64,000 nucleotides of DNA from Lycium barbarum (lineage: Eukaryota; Streptophyta; Magnoliopsida; Solanales; Solanaceae): the NCBI RefSeq assembly GCF_019175385.1, contig NC_083346.1, positions 63,393,821-63,457,820 of the forward strand, written 5' to 3'. The number at the start of each line of letters is the position of its first letter. The stretch's first letter is position 1. Below the pieces are notes generated by a model. The model did no database searches. It was not told the DNA's origin and saw only the letters and a list, made by a program, of their open reading frames with translations. Shown in pieces: positions 1 to 10,850 of the stretch. The position numbers and the translations under genes are program-made.

Positions 1-1329
1 AATTCCCATGTTGATATTTCCTACAAGGCCATCAACAAAGTTTAATTTGGCAATGATTATGTGGCACCTACCGATCTGAGCCTGTACCTAGACAAAAGGG
101 ATAGGAAAGACAACAAATCTGTGATGGAATGAATTGCCGCCACAATCACATCTGAGCCACATAAGAAAAAATGGACAAATGATGGAAAAGTAAAAATTGC
201 TAAGAGTTGCTTGTCAGCGGAAGCTAAGTTTTGGTGGATGTTGCTTAGGTACCGGATCACTCCAACCCAGGCGGACAACACCCTCTCCACCAGTCAGGCT
301 GTCACTATTGTCTCATTGATGTCATAGTATCCGATGAATATTGGAGAGCTCATTGCTGAGGAGCTGCATGTGAGGGCACACAAGCCCAAGAAAACCATGG
401 TATTCCCGTGCCTTATCTCCCAGTTGTGTAAAGGGGCGAGAATATTTAAGCTTCTGTAATGGGACAACACAAAAAAGGTTGTCCATGTGGGAGATTGGAG
501 GAAGAATAAGGTTCCGAGCAAGAAAGACAAGGAGGCAGATCAGTCTGGTGATGACGACAACGCTCTGTTAGAGTTGAGTCCGAGCCATGGTGTTGGGACT
601 GATCCTATATAGCCCGAATTTGATGCTACTGTTACTGAGCATGTTGCTACTACTACATGTGTCCTAGAGAGTATTGCTGCGAGTACTGAGGTTACGGCTG
701 AGACAGTGGATCCACCGGCTTCCGCAGCTGAGACAGCTCGTGGTACAGCTGCCACACATGGTCCTCCCTCGGGGTCTGCCACAGCTGTTGCATCCGCTGA
801 GCTTGAAGACCCAGATTTGAAACTGCTTAATTTCAGCCATGATAATTATAGTCAGATCGCATTTAAGGCAGTGAAGGCTGAAAGACAGGTAGTGAGGATC
901 CTGCAACAGTTCAAACCTAAGGTGGTGAAGATCATGGAGACATTAATTACGGAAGCCACTACAGAGATTTGTGCGGAGTTCCAGAAGAACCATGAGGTAT
1001 ATCAGGCTAGACTAGATAGCTTTGAGTCTAGATTGGTGACTCGAGAGCAGACCACACCCGGCGGGGAGTCCGTTTCTTTGAGGGGTGAGTTGGAGAGTCT
1101 GAAGAAAGAGCTTGAGGCGCTTAGAGCAGCCGGTACAGCAGCCGTACCAGTTCCAGCACCATGTGCTACTTTGTCGAGTATTATTCCGGTGATGGATCTG
1201 TTGGAGTCTGAGGAGGAGGAAGAGGATGTGCCCCTCGTGCTGGACAAAGGCAAGAGGGTCTGTGAGACATCTGAGGATCCCAAGGAGTTGGCCAAGAGGT
1301 TGAAGAAGATAGAGGAGAAGGATATGTAG
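1..1329 (+). pseudogene. Decayed Transposase_32-like (PF20167) plant transposon protein
   Basis: Frame 1 reads through the whole interval, broken by in-frame stops at 43-45, 130-132, 325-327, 457-459 and 610-612; the longest intact stretch is 706-1329 (207 codons). The amino half resembles the 'putative plant transposon protein' domain (PF20167): a tryptophan-rich AKFWW segment, then RITPTQADNTLS, then FPCLISQLC. I recognise these from memory of the family, not from a search. The carboxy half is Ala/Glu-rich with a probable coiled coil (about 1060-1130) and an acidic patch with a KR-rich end (about 1200-1320). The 5' end lies outside the window. It appears to be the internal gene of the LTR element whose 3' LTR is at 44370-45783, because removing T1 makes the two stretches contiguous. 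The biochemical role of this domain is unknown. Confidence 0.6.
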
Positions 1330-2450
1330 CAGGCCATCCTTGAGTCCTTAGTTGAGCCACAGTGTCGACCAGGCGAGTCCAGTAGTAAGTTGCCTGATGA
1401 GGCGGGCTAGTCTTGAGATACGCCCAGTGCCTAGGGTGCCCAGGTACAACTGCTTCCCTTGTTCTTCTAATTGATGCACTGGGGATAGTGCTTTATTTTT
1501 CTATTGGGGGTGGGATTGTTGGAAATTCAATGTATTGTAAATATGTGTATAGGAACACCCCTCCCCCAGGCTTTTCTTTGCCAGAGTTCTTTTCCTGAGA
1601 GGTTTTTGTTAGGGAAACTGGCATGTTAGGTTGTTTAGGTAGATTAGAGTAGTTTTGGCTTATATGGTAGTACGTTAGTAACTAACAGCATGTAAATCTA
1701 TGATTTGAAAAAAAAAAGAATTGGAACCCCTCAAATTTTGATGAATACTTAGGAATAGCTATGAATTGACGCGATTGGTTCGTTTCATGTCATGATAATT
1801 AGGAGAGTATTAAGTATGCTGAATGATTGCTTGGGATGTTGTGTTAACCTAAATTCTGTTGCCATTGTGTGTGTGTGAGTTTTAGTTTTGTTTACTTATT
1901 ATGCTTGCAATCTAGAACTTGCTTGAGTAGTTGTATTTGCATTCTAGGGATGTGTTGGTTATGAAATGATCGTAGGCCCTCTTTGTGAATTGGAAACCCT
2001 TTGTAAATGCTTTTGTCCATACATGAATGAGAAATAATCCCTAGTTACCTATTTTGAGCCTTTGTGACCCATTCCTTTGACTAGCCGTTAACGAGTTTGT
2101 ACCCTTTCTTTGAATAATCCCATTTTTGCACCAAAATCCGTCCTTGACACTATGAATGTGAAAAACGAAAAAGTCGGGGGTTGTTGGGTGAATTCTGTAG
2201 AGAATGAGGGAGGAAGCGAAGTTATATGGTGTAGGGTTCGGTGTTGATAAGCATAGTTTTGAAAAAGAAAAAAAAACTAGAAAATCTGAAGAAAAAAAAA
2301 TTAGTAATGTCAGTCCAATAAAGAGACACCGACCCTACAGGATAAAGTGATGAAGCGAAGTAAGAAGGGTGAAAAAGAAAGAAAAAAAGTGTAGTGTTCA
2401 AGGAAGGTGAGCCACTATTGACCAAATATGTATCCTACCCGTCCCGAAGC
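1330..2450 (+). other. Non-coding 3' internal region of the Transposase_32-carrying LTR element
   Basis: No gene is visible. The stretch is AT-rich, with purine-rich A/G tracts at about 2260-2400. It ends in GAAGC (2446-2450), the left target-site duplication of chromovirus T1. Its continuation is at 43872. Confidence 0.55.
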
Positions 2451-4531
2451 TGTAACATCCCGTAAATCCGTATAGAGTGTGAAAGCATTGTATGAATCCT
2501 TTGGTACCTTATATGTTGGGTTACGTTCATGACTTTAGGCTAAAGACCCAAGAGGAGATGGTCAAAATGAAAATTCACTACAGTTTCACGAAAAGGAAGT
2601 TTGATGGTTGTCCTTTATACCGTCGATCTATTCGACGCTCCGTCCTTTTCACCGTAGAAAGTAAGGAAGAGAAAGTTGTTCACTAGAAATTTCATGACTT
2701 TGACGGAGCAGATCGACGCTCCGTCGATCTACTCGATGCCACGTCGATCTATTCGACGCTCCATCATTTGTACCGTAGAATTAACCTAGCAAAAAGACCA
2801 TTCGATGGAGCAGATCGACGATCCGTCGATCTGTTCGACGCTCCATCGTTTGTACCGTCGATTGTGCCTGATGGGCTGAAATCATATAAGTTCCAAAATT
2901 TTAGTTTTCTTCCATTCTTTTCACTCTCAAAAACCCTAAGGACTAAAATATCTCTCTAGGGCTCCAACACTAAGGTAAGAACATCTTAATCGTTGATTAT
3001 CAATCCTAACATCAAACCCATGATTCTTGTGACTAAAAACCTAGGGTTTGCAATATAATTCTTCCTAAAGTGATTCAAGCTAGGGTTTGGCTGTTCTTTA
3101 CTAGAAAAGTGCATTGTTAAACTTTGTTTAACATACTAAGGTATGTCTCTCTTTTAAAAACCTTATCATGGATGATATATGTTTTCTTCTCAAAGGTTCT
3201 TTATTGAATAAAAAGGTGAACTTCTCATGCAAAATCCTAATTCATGTTTTTGCTTGTGGTTGGTGTGCGTGAGGGGACAAGCCCACATTAAACCTTGATT
3301 GTATTATCCTCTATATACGTATATGAAATCATAATCGTTTTCTTCTATAGGAGATGATCAATGATGATGGTTAATTGTTGGTATTGATGACTTTACAAAG
3401 AAACTAAGACAAAGGAGTCTTGTTTAAAGAAGTGGAAATGTTTTCAAGATTATCTATGAAATTGTGGATTTTCGTAATGGCATAACAAACTGTAATGCTA
3501 TTTGATGGTGTGACTACTTTGAGATAAATTGTGAATCGGCTTCTATGCTATGAACTTTATTGTTGTGTTTGGCCTAGCTACTCGGGAGGAAGGGTAGCCA
3601 CTATGGAACTTAGTGTGATAATGCCTAGCCATTCGGGAGGAAGAGTGGCCACTTCCGGGTTCGCTATGTGGGGTGTGATTATGCCTAGCTATTCGGGAAG
3701 AAGGATAGCACCCGTTGAATTTTATATTCAGGTGTGGTGCGCTGTGACAAGGGAACCTCTACGGTCACCCCTTCGGTATGCTTGATTCTTGGGCCTATTT
3801 GGAATGTGTGATATTCTTATTTTCTCATGGAATTGTTGTTAAATATGATCAATGGAAAGGTATATTTAAAGTTGTACCTTGACAAGAGGCCTTATAATCG
3901 GTTTTGATAATTCTTAATGAGATACACAAACTGAATAACTGTTCTTCCATTGGTTTCATATGATTTTCAGGACTGATTTCTTTATGTATTATTGTACTTT
4001 ATTTTCATATTAGTTGTTGTCCCTGAGGCACTCACTGAGTATAAAGTACTCAGGCATACCATTGTTGTTTGTGATGGTATATTAGGTAACGGAGAGGAGC
4101 AAGTTCTTCATACTTCGGGCGTTTAGGAAGGACTTGCTGCTGCGATTGATTTGGTGAGCCCACACATTCATTCGTGGGACACCTTATTTATTTATTTATT
4201 CATTATATTAGTTTTCCGGGCTACGTCCCGATAAGTCAGACTATTAATCCTTTATCTAAGAAGCTCCATAGTATACATTCTTGTGGGTAGTTGTCGAGTT
4301 ATTGATTAACTCTCGGGCACGTTGTTACGTTTGACTAAGTATTGATTACTAAAGATTTCCGCTGATTTAATTCGTATATGCATGATTTGTTTACCTTTAT
4401 TTTATAAACCGTTAGAGGCGAATGTTGAACCTGGTGGGTTCAAGTGTTATTATTGTGTCGTTTAGGTTCTTCCGATGTTGTTCATGACGTCGGATGCCGG
4501 TCATGTCTAGGGTGGGTTTTGGGGCGTGACA
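2451..4531 (+). repeat. 5' LTR of T1
   Basis: Starts TGTAACATCC and ends GGGGCGTGACA; 2081 bp, matching 41860-43871 (2012 bp). It contains a palindromic-word array (about 2620-2870), a TATA-like CATATAAG at 2883-2890, three tandem units of about 60 bp with CTA(C/T)TCGGGAGGAAG-type cores (about 3568-3715), and the hairpin pair at 4035-4080 followed by AGGTA at 4084-4088. The LTRs differ by many substitutions and indels, so the insertion is older than T2. Confidence 0.92.
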
Positions 4532-4535
4532 AGCT

Positions 4536-4548
4536 TGGTATCAGAGCC
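4536..4548 (+). promoter_or_regulatory. T1 minus-strand primer-binding site (initiator tRNA-Met)
   Basis: TGGTATCAGAGCC lies 4 bp after the 5' LTR end. It is the standard plant complement to the 3' end of initiator tRNA-Met. Confidence 0.9.
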
Positions 4549-4758
4549 TTGGTTTAAATACATCCTAGGATTATTGCCGGTGCCTGTGGAGCTATGTGAA
4601 GTGGCGTTTTCCTTGTGCAGCCTGATCACCTGTATGACTGAGAAACTCCTAGGAAATTTATAGGTCTTTCATATTCTTCTTGAGTCTAGATTGTACTGTA
4701 GAGCTTCAAGTTCTCTTAGGATTGTTCTAATTCGCTCGTTAATTCGTGCCTTGCAGAA

Positions 4759-5680
4759 ATGGCTCTGACGCCATCCAAAAACGGCAATCGAGCACACCCC
4801 GCGAGAGCTAATCGAAATCTTGGGGCGCGAATACTGTTAATGGAAATAATGCTGGAAATCAAGCACCACCCCCAGCACTGCCTGCTCCTACTGTTCCTGT
4901 TGCGGGTGTGCCTGAGATTGGTACTATGCAAACTATTATTCAAATGTTAACTACATTAGTTGTGGCTCAGAAGCAGCATGGAGGTGTGGGACCTCATGGT
5001 GGAGGCAGACTTAAGCAATTCCTCGACTTGAAGTCACCAAAGTTCTTTGTCACGAGATGGATGACCCCCAACACTTTTTAGATGAGACCTTCAAGACATT
5101 GAGGGCAATGGATGCCCAGGATTCCGAAGCTATGAGGCATGCTTCTTAACAGTTGAAGGATGTTGCTCACGCATGGTTTGAGATGTGTGAGTCTGAGAGA
5201 GGTTACACTGCTTTAGCTCTAACGTGGGCTGAATTCGAAGAGGCATTCATAGAAAGGTTTCTGTCTGATGAAGAGAGATTTGCTATGGCTACGAAGTTTG
5301 AAAAGCTAGAACAGGGTAACAAGTCGGTTCGTGAGTATAGTTTGGAGTTCACCCGTCTATCAAAGTATGCTTTATGCATGATTCTGACTGAAAAGCATAA
5401 GTTAACTCGTTTTGTGAAAGGCTTGGTACCACGTATCAAGTCTACATGTGATGTTATTGCTATGTCTCCTACTTGCACTTTCTCATCTTTTTTAGGGTTT
5501 GCTGAACAACAAAAGAGTTGGAAAAATCAAGAGAGGGTGGATCAAGATTAGAACAAGAAGACCCGATCGGTGGGTGGTTTCAGTGGTAAAATTATAAAGG
5601 AGGGCAGAGTAAAGGGTATTCTGCACCTGCTCAGTCTAGCGCTTATTCCCATGCCAGTGTCCCTTCTGGTAGGCAAGGCC
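4759..5680 (+). pseudogene. T1 gag, 5' part (broken)
   Basis: Remnant of the Ty3/gypsy Gag that packages element RNA. ATG at 4759 opens a frame that shifts soon after. The best-preserved stretch, 5153-5551, carries the retrotransposon-gag core (AHAWFEMCE, WAEFEEAFIERFL, VREYSLEFTRL). A stop at 5147-5149 and another after 5548 break it. Reading past these, the segment before 5680 is Ser/Ala/Gly-rich and runs into an AAT tract in the Asn frame. The frame resumes after 38009 with a degenerate zinc knuckle (HHYGIRGHIQREC) whose second Cys is replaced by Tyr. Everything between is inserted DNA. Confidence 0.8.

Positions 5681-5772
<92 letters not shown>
5681..5772 (+). repeat. AAT/ATA microsatellite in T1 gag (left part)
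   Basis: About 30 uninterrupted ATA/AAT triplets, encoding poly-Asn in the gag frame. It abuts the solo LTR at 5773. A second tract (37950-38009) flanks the other end of the insertion. Confidence 0.95.
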
Positions 5773-7333
5773 TGTCACGAACCAGCTAGGGGCCGCGACG
5801 GGTACCCGGGGCTAACTACCAAGCACCGCTCATTCTACTACTCGTCATGCTCATTAGCTACTCTTTTACCTATTTTATACTCAAATCATAAGAAAGTAAT
5901 CTTTCATTTGTGAACATAAATAGTTTCATATACATAAGCCCTTTAGGCTAACAAAATAATATATACAATTATACCATAGTGACCTTATCAGACCACATAA
6001 CCCACACTGTGTATCTACGAGCCTCTACTGGAGTACAAAACGCATAGACGGGACAGGACCCCGTCGAGCCCAACATATACAAATATACACAAAAGAATAA
6101 TCAAGCACCTCCGGAACAAAGGAGTGCTTTCAATCGGCTAACAGCTACTACGACTCTGGGTCGAGCTCTCCTCCCTGTCTACCTGTGGGCATGAACATAG
6201 CGTCCAAAGAAAACGGACGTTAGTACGAATATTGTACTGAGTATGTAAGACAAGAATGAAATAAATATAATAGGAGGATCGTGAGCCATGAGAGAAAGAT
6301 ATAACCAGCAAGAGTGTCATAAGCAAATACATTTTGTACATATATCATATTTTACATAATCATGGTACATATGTCATCACATCACATATCTCGTCACATC
6401 ACATATCTCATCACATCACACATCTCGTCACATCACATATCTCATCGTTATCCCGCGTCCGGGTAACCATCATATGCCGCCCACTAGTGATGATCATGCT
6501 CGGCCCTCTAGGCTCGGTGTAACATTGTAGCCCGCCTTAGCGGTGACATGCCCGGCCATCTAGGCACGGTGGAACCATATGCATCCTGCCTTAGCGGTGA
6601 CATGCCCGGCCATCTAGGCACGGTGGAATCTCATCATCACAAAATCAATCATTACCCATCACTATTACACATCTCATGAACGTATCACAATCTTATCATA
6701 GCTAGGCATATTCATACATAACATAGGCGTATTATAGGTTAGCATTATTGATCATCTTGTAAACATATCATGACTTAGCATCATTTCACATTTAGTGCTA
6801 GGAGCCTACATTACACTTTGAAGACAACCATTGCTATGTCGGGGTGACGTAAGGTCGTAACCCCCGATTATATTATGAACATTTATGAGTACTTTGCCTC
6901 ACCTTGAAGGGAATAGTGCATAAGGTGAGTGTTAACAATAATGACATCATCAGCGTTATGGGATCGTCATATCATGAATTATCAAATCTCTATACTTTAA
7001 CTCATTATCATCATTATCCTGCTTGTATGTAATTTCATATATTTAAGGACTCATAAGTTCCATCACATAGGAGGATCATGGAAAGTTTGAAAGATATATG
7101 CCTTTGAAGGGAGGGGTAAGCCTTACATACCATTGACGTTTAACTAAGCTATCGCTTGCGTGTTCTCCTTTAATGCACACGTTCTACCTTCAAGAGAATT
7201 TATATCGTCATTAGCTAAGCAATTATAAGAACGGACTTTCTAAAGCTAGGGAAAATTAGGCAGCACCTCCTTTGTTTACACTACTTTTCCCATGTTCTAT
7301 ATCAACTCCCAAACTCTCACAACAACATTCACA
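5773..7333 (-). mobile_element. Solo LTR, minus orientation, inside the AAT tract
   Basis: Its sense 3' end is the complement of TGTCACGAACC at 5773. No internal region or second LTR is nearby. The right edge is placed at TTCACA (7331-7333), followed by ATGATAAT, which looks like a microsatellite remnant. The flanks ATAAT (left) and ATGAT (right) are a near-match duplication. It carries the shared hairpin module in antisense (6180-6240) and tandem repeats at 6374-6441 and about 6530-6630. The right boundary is the uncertain part. Confidence 0.65.
6374..6441. repeat. Four 17-bp tandem repeats inside the solo LTR
   Basis: Unit TC(A/G)TCACATCACATATC, four copies with one or two variants. A further imperfect duplication of about 56 bp, with core GCCCGGCCATCTAGGCACGG, lies at about 6532-6630. 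Confidence 0.85.
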
Positions 7334-7340
7334 ATGATAA

Positions 7341-8721
7341 TGGGGAAGAGGACAAAAAGCAATGGGCAGAGGCACTGTTCTTGCTCAAATAGGAAACAAA
7401 AGGCTAATAGCCGATAATATTGCAGAAACTTCAGGTAATACCCAGAAGAAAATTACTTATGCTGAATATCTGGCTTTTATAGAAGCACAGAAAAAAGGGG
7501 ATAATATGCCTCCATCATACTCCAGTGCTCTTGTCATCGATGATAATGGGGACACTGATTCATATGAGGAAAATACTCAACGAGAGTTAATAATTCTCCT
7601 TGAGAATGATGACCTCCAATGGAAAGAGGAACCTTGGAAAATAATGCAAAGGTATTTTGATATAGCGTCATACGCTACTCCGACTTATAAATATCGGATG
7701 CATTATGAAATGGTCCTTTCAAATACAGGATCAGCTGAATTTCAGTATTTTTACCCGGCTAATACCAAGAAAGTTTATAACTTTTCAAAAATTATCACAA
7801 AAAAAGATCTTTTCTCCAAATGAATGGGGAATAAGTCCGTTAAGGGACAGGGATTATATCCACCCAGAACAAAAAGTTCCAGTTAAATTTAATTATTGGG
7901 ACTATGTGAAAAGCTTTAATAAAGATTTTTTATACGAGAATGATAATAAAAAAACATTATTGTTTTATAAAAATCTGTGCTAATGTTTATAAACAGGGCA
8001 TTCCAAATTGGTTTTATCAATGGTGGATCCATTATGGTCCAACCGTGAAAAAATTACCAGAACCCTTCAAAAGTTTATATACTGAATGGGTTGATGTTTC
8101 TCCAAAAATAATAGATTTGGAAAATAATATTACTTTCTCTGAAGAAATATCTAATATGTATTTCTTCATTGAATTCTCTATTCCATGGATCATGAAATGG
8201 TCAGTTGAAGTGGGTTATACCCCGCAAAATATGCCTTGTTTAAACAGAATTTTTTATACAAAATTCTGGAAATAATTACTCCAAAAATCAAAGGATGGTA
8301 CTATTCCAGGACAAGATTTAATAAATCAGATTAAAACTACTATTGCACATTATAAGGACTCCATTAACTCCAGACAAAAGGAAGTTCCCAGTCCTTTCGA
8401 GCATATTGCTCGGAAAATCCAAATGAAGAAAGGAGCAATTCCCCCAGAACAGCTTATAGCCACCTACAGGGAGGAATTTAAATCTAATTTGATGCAGCAT
8501 CTTAATATGGAAGCTATGTCAGATATATCAATGGCTTCTGTTGGTCATACCACTGATAATGATAATGAAGAAGATGAAGACTATAATACACAGGTCTTAG
8601 CAGGAGAATCCCAGAGTCCAGATAATACAGAGGACTTTGAAAAATTTGCGGCTCAATTTTTTAGCCAACCGGAAGAATCTTCCAGCTCTGCAAAAGACAA
8701 GGGCAAGACACCAATGAAGTG
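7341..8721 (+). pseudogene. EPRV ORF4 (unknown function), copy 1, 5'-truncated
   Basis: Starts inside the amino end of ORF4, lacking the first dozen or so codons present at 26300. Frame changes occur near 7805 and 7965, and there is an in-frame stop at about 8272-8274. A long C-terminal piece (8423-8722) is open and ends in a Ser-rich, Lys-rich tail (ESSSSAKDKGKTPMK). The middle is aromatic-rich (NWFYQWWIHYGP type). ORF4 follows the RT gene and precedes the promoter, where some caulimovirids encode a translational transactivator, but I see no motif that proves that role. Confidence 0.7.
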
Positions 8722-9617
8722 ATTGGTGGGACCTGCCACTAGGCGACTTCTTTTATAAAGAAAGAATTTGCTTTAATAAAGCAGCTTTAATTATTAAAGT
8801 TGTAATAATTATGTTTTCCACATTAGCCACTTTCGGCCACTTTTCCTTTTTACTTTTCGTCTTTCTTTTTATTTGGGCCATCATGTTGTCGGTCATTTAC
8901 TTTTTCATTTTGTTGTTTAGTAACCTTGATCCGTTATAAAAGGATCATACTTCTCAGTTGAGAGGCAAGCCTGGGATCCCCCAAGCACAAGCTCTCCCTC
9001 TTGTAAACAATCCTCTCATATAAATAAAAAGATTGATTATATAAATCTTCTTCTACTGAGCACAACCTTCATCCTTAAGGTATAATTTTATTTTCTTTTT
9101 ATCAATTTTATTTTAATTCAGTTCATGTTTAGTCTTATAGGCTAAATACTCCGTTGAATTATGTCACACTAGACTACTGAGATCATGGTAATAATGCATT
9201 AATGCATCATGATCAACGCCAAAACATGATGTTCGAGGTTAGGTAGAGACTGACCCAGGCGGACTGTTCATAACCAGGCGGTGGTCCTGTTGTTAACCCG
9301 CTTAGCCGAGGATGGCGTTTTGGGGCATTTGTTGGACTTGTTCTGGTCGGAACAACCCCATCGTCAGGGTCAGTAACCTAGTAAAACTTGTTGTTACCTA
9401 GTTGTCATCATGTGACGGCGCGATCCTGCTGTGGTAATGGTATCGCATTTGTTGGACTTGTTCTGGTCGGAACAACCCCATCGCCAGGGTCAGTAACCTA
9501 GTAAAACTTGTTGTTACCCAGTTGTCATCATGTGACGGCGCGATCCTTCTGTGGTTATGGTATCAGATCCATGGTGTTCCAGTAGTAATAGGTGATGTAA
9601 TTCAACGCTTTAGTACT
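8722..9617 (+). promoter_or_regulatory. EPRV promoter, poly(A) signal, leader and primer site, copy 1
   Basis: TATAAAAG at 8935-8942 is followed about 80 bp later by AATAAA at 9023-9028, the close TATA-to-poly(A) spacing expected of a terminally redundant pararetroviral RNA. A leader of several hundred bases ends at a tRNA-Met primer site, TGGTATCAGATCC (9558-9570), 48 bp before the movement-protein ATG. The leader contains the inverted repeat GATCATG...CATGATC around 9181-9215 and a 120-bp duplication (9325-9564). Confidence 0.75.
9325..9564 (+). repeat. 120-bp tandem duplication ending in the primer site
   Basis: Two near-identical copies, 9325-9444 and 9445-9564. The first copy ends in TGGTATC, a truncated primer site; the full site follows only the second. 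The other leaders (28320-28450, 29950-30080, 33420-33535) have a single copy. Confidence 0.9.
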
Positions 9618-10661
9618 ATGAATTCTATAAATCGTAAAAGAACTGTTAAAAACAGTAAAAAGGAGGAATATGATACTCCTCAAGAATTGGATCTCCTTAA
9701 TAAATGGACGATTCCTAAGATAGAATCCAGGTTAATATTGATGGGTACTTTTGAGAAATTAGGTTTCAAGCAAATAGTTAAAACTACTGAAGAAACAATG
9801 ACTATAGATAATGATCATGCTACTTTTAGATTATTGTCTGACAGTGATCTTGCCCCTTATAGGGTAACCCATACATTTATGCATATTGGGTTAGTACAGG
9901 TTTCATTCAAACCTTTAACCTTAAGAGGTTTACCAGAAAGCTTTATAGCAGCTTTAAGAGATGGAAGAAATCGAAACTGGAAAAAATCCCTTATAGGGAC
10001 GGTCCAAACAAGTTTGGCTTATGGTCCAGTTTATTTTAATGCTTATCCTAACTTGCAGGTATTGTTGCAAGATGACAATTCTTTAGATGCTTTAATATTA
10101 AGTATCAAACTGCATGGTTACGATTATATGCCAGGTACAGAGGTAATATGTATCTGCTATCGAATATATTATAAACCATTATATACGATGAATCCTATAT
10201 GTAAAATTATGAATTTTAAAAATGAAACTGTTTTAATAGAAACCAATTTTGGTAAGTCTAATATTATGACTAGAAGTCCTATCAAGTGGGAAGAAATAGA
10301 ATTCCTAAAAGAGTGGGTCATTGAAGGAGCAGCACCTCCTCAAAATATTTCTTCTGAAATATCAGAAATTAAACAAGCCCCAGATGGGACAATCAGATTA
10401 AGGTTCCATGAACCAGAAGCTTTAGAAGATAATGAACATAATAGTGTTCGATCTGGTATACCTATATCTATGTCTTCTAATCGATCTTATATATCTCCTG
10501 TTGATTATATTGTGCATACTCCATCAAGAGCTTCTACTTCTCAAATAAGAGATACTGATTCTAATAGAATTAGTAATTTAAAAATTAACCAGGATAATAT
10601 TGTTACTGGTACCCAGGACCCAGAATTAACTGAGTCAGATATGGATTTTCCAACTATTTAA
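9618..10661 (+). CDS. EPRV movement protein (30K superfamily), intact relic frame
   Basis: An open frame of 347 codons from ATG 9618. I prefer this start to an upstream ATG at 9522 because 9522 lies before the primer site in the leader and the ATG at 9618 is kept in other copies (28504, 30135). The protein matches the caulimovirid movement protein, which modifies plasmodesmata for cell-to-cell spread. Its core holds GLPESF (about residues 104-109) with ALRDGR just after, and a Tyr/Pro-rich SLAYGPVYFNAYPN stretch. The C-terminal third is Ser/Thr-rich and probably disordered. Compared with copies at 28504 and 30135 one codon is missing near residue 36, in frame. The stop overlaps the next gene's ATG in TAATG (10659-10663). 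Nothing shows that it is expressed. Confidence 0.8.
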   Translation: MNSINRKRTVKNSKKEEYDTPQELDLLNKWTIPKIESRLILMGTFEKLGFKQIVKTTEETMTIDNDHATFRLLSDSDLAPYRVTHTFMHIGLVQVSFKPLTLRGLPESFIAALRDGRNRNWKKSLIGTVQTSLAYGPVYFNAYPNLQVLLQDDNSLDALILSIKLHGYDYMPGTEVICICYRIYYKPLYTMNPICKIMNFKNETVLIETNFGKSNIMTRSPIKWEEIEFLKEWVIEGAAPPQNISSEISEIKQAPDGTIRLRFHEPEALEDNEHNSVRSGIPISMSSNRSYISPVDYIVHTPSRASTSQIRDTDSNRISNLKINQDNIVTGTQDPELTESDMDFPTI

Positions 10662-10662
10662 T

Positions 10663-10850
10663 GGATCAAGTCCAAAAAATTGATTTTAGTCGGGGATCAC
10701 CCGCAAGATTGCAAATCAATAAAGAATTTAATACTCCCAAATGGGAATATCATTTAGAAAATGGTTTTTTGATAATTTTAAACCAGAGGAAACAATAGTT
10801 TTCCAAAATGAGTTCTATAAAGACCTTTCCAAAGCAAAGAAGATTATATC
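10663..10850 (+). pseudogene. EPRV polyprotein, amino end (split by T2)
   Basis: ATG at 10663 overlaps the movement-protein stop. The first 35 or so codons (MDQVQKIDFSRGSP...) are open, then a frame change near 10765 leads to a stop. The segment ends at ATATC, the left target-site duplication of T2; the gene continues at 22172. This is the start of the coat/protease/RT polyprotein. Confidence 0.7.

Noticed and set aside
3531..3785. Repeat-containing 84-codon frame in the T1 LTR
   Set aside because: Reflects the tandem DNA units of the LTR; not a protein gene.
5570..5815. Frame with a long poly-Ile run
   Set aside because: Out-of-frame reading of the AAT tract, which is Asn in the gag frame.
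6374..6441. Regular short repeats that could suggest a CRISPR array
   Set aside because: Direct 17-bp tandem units without spacers, in a plant LTR.
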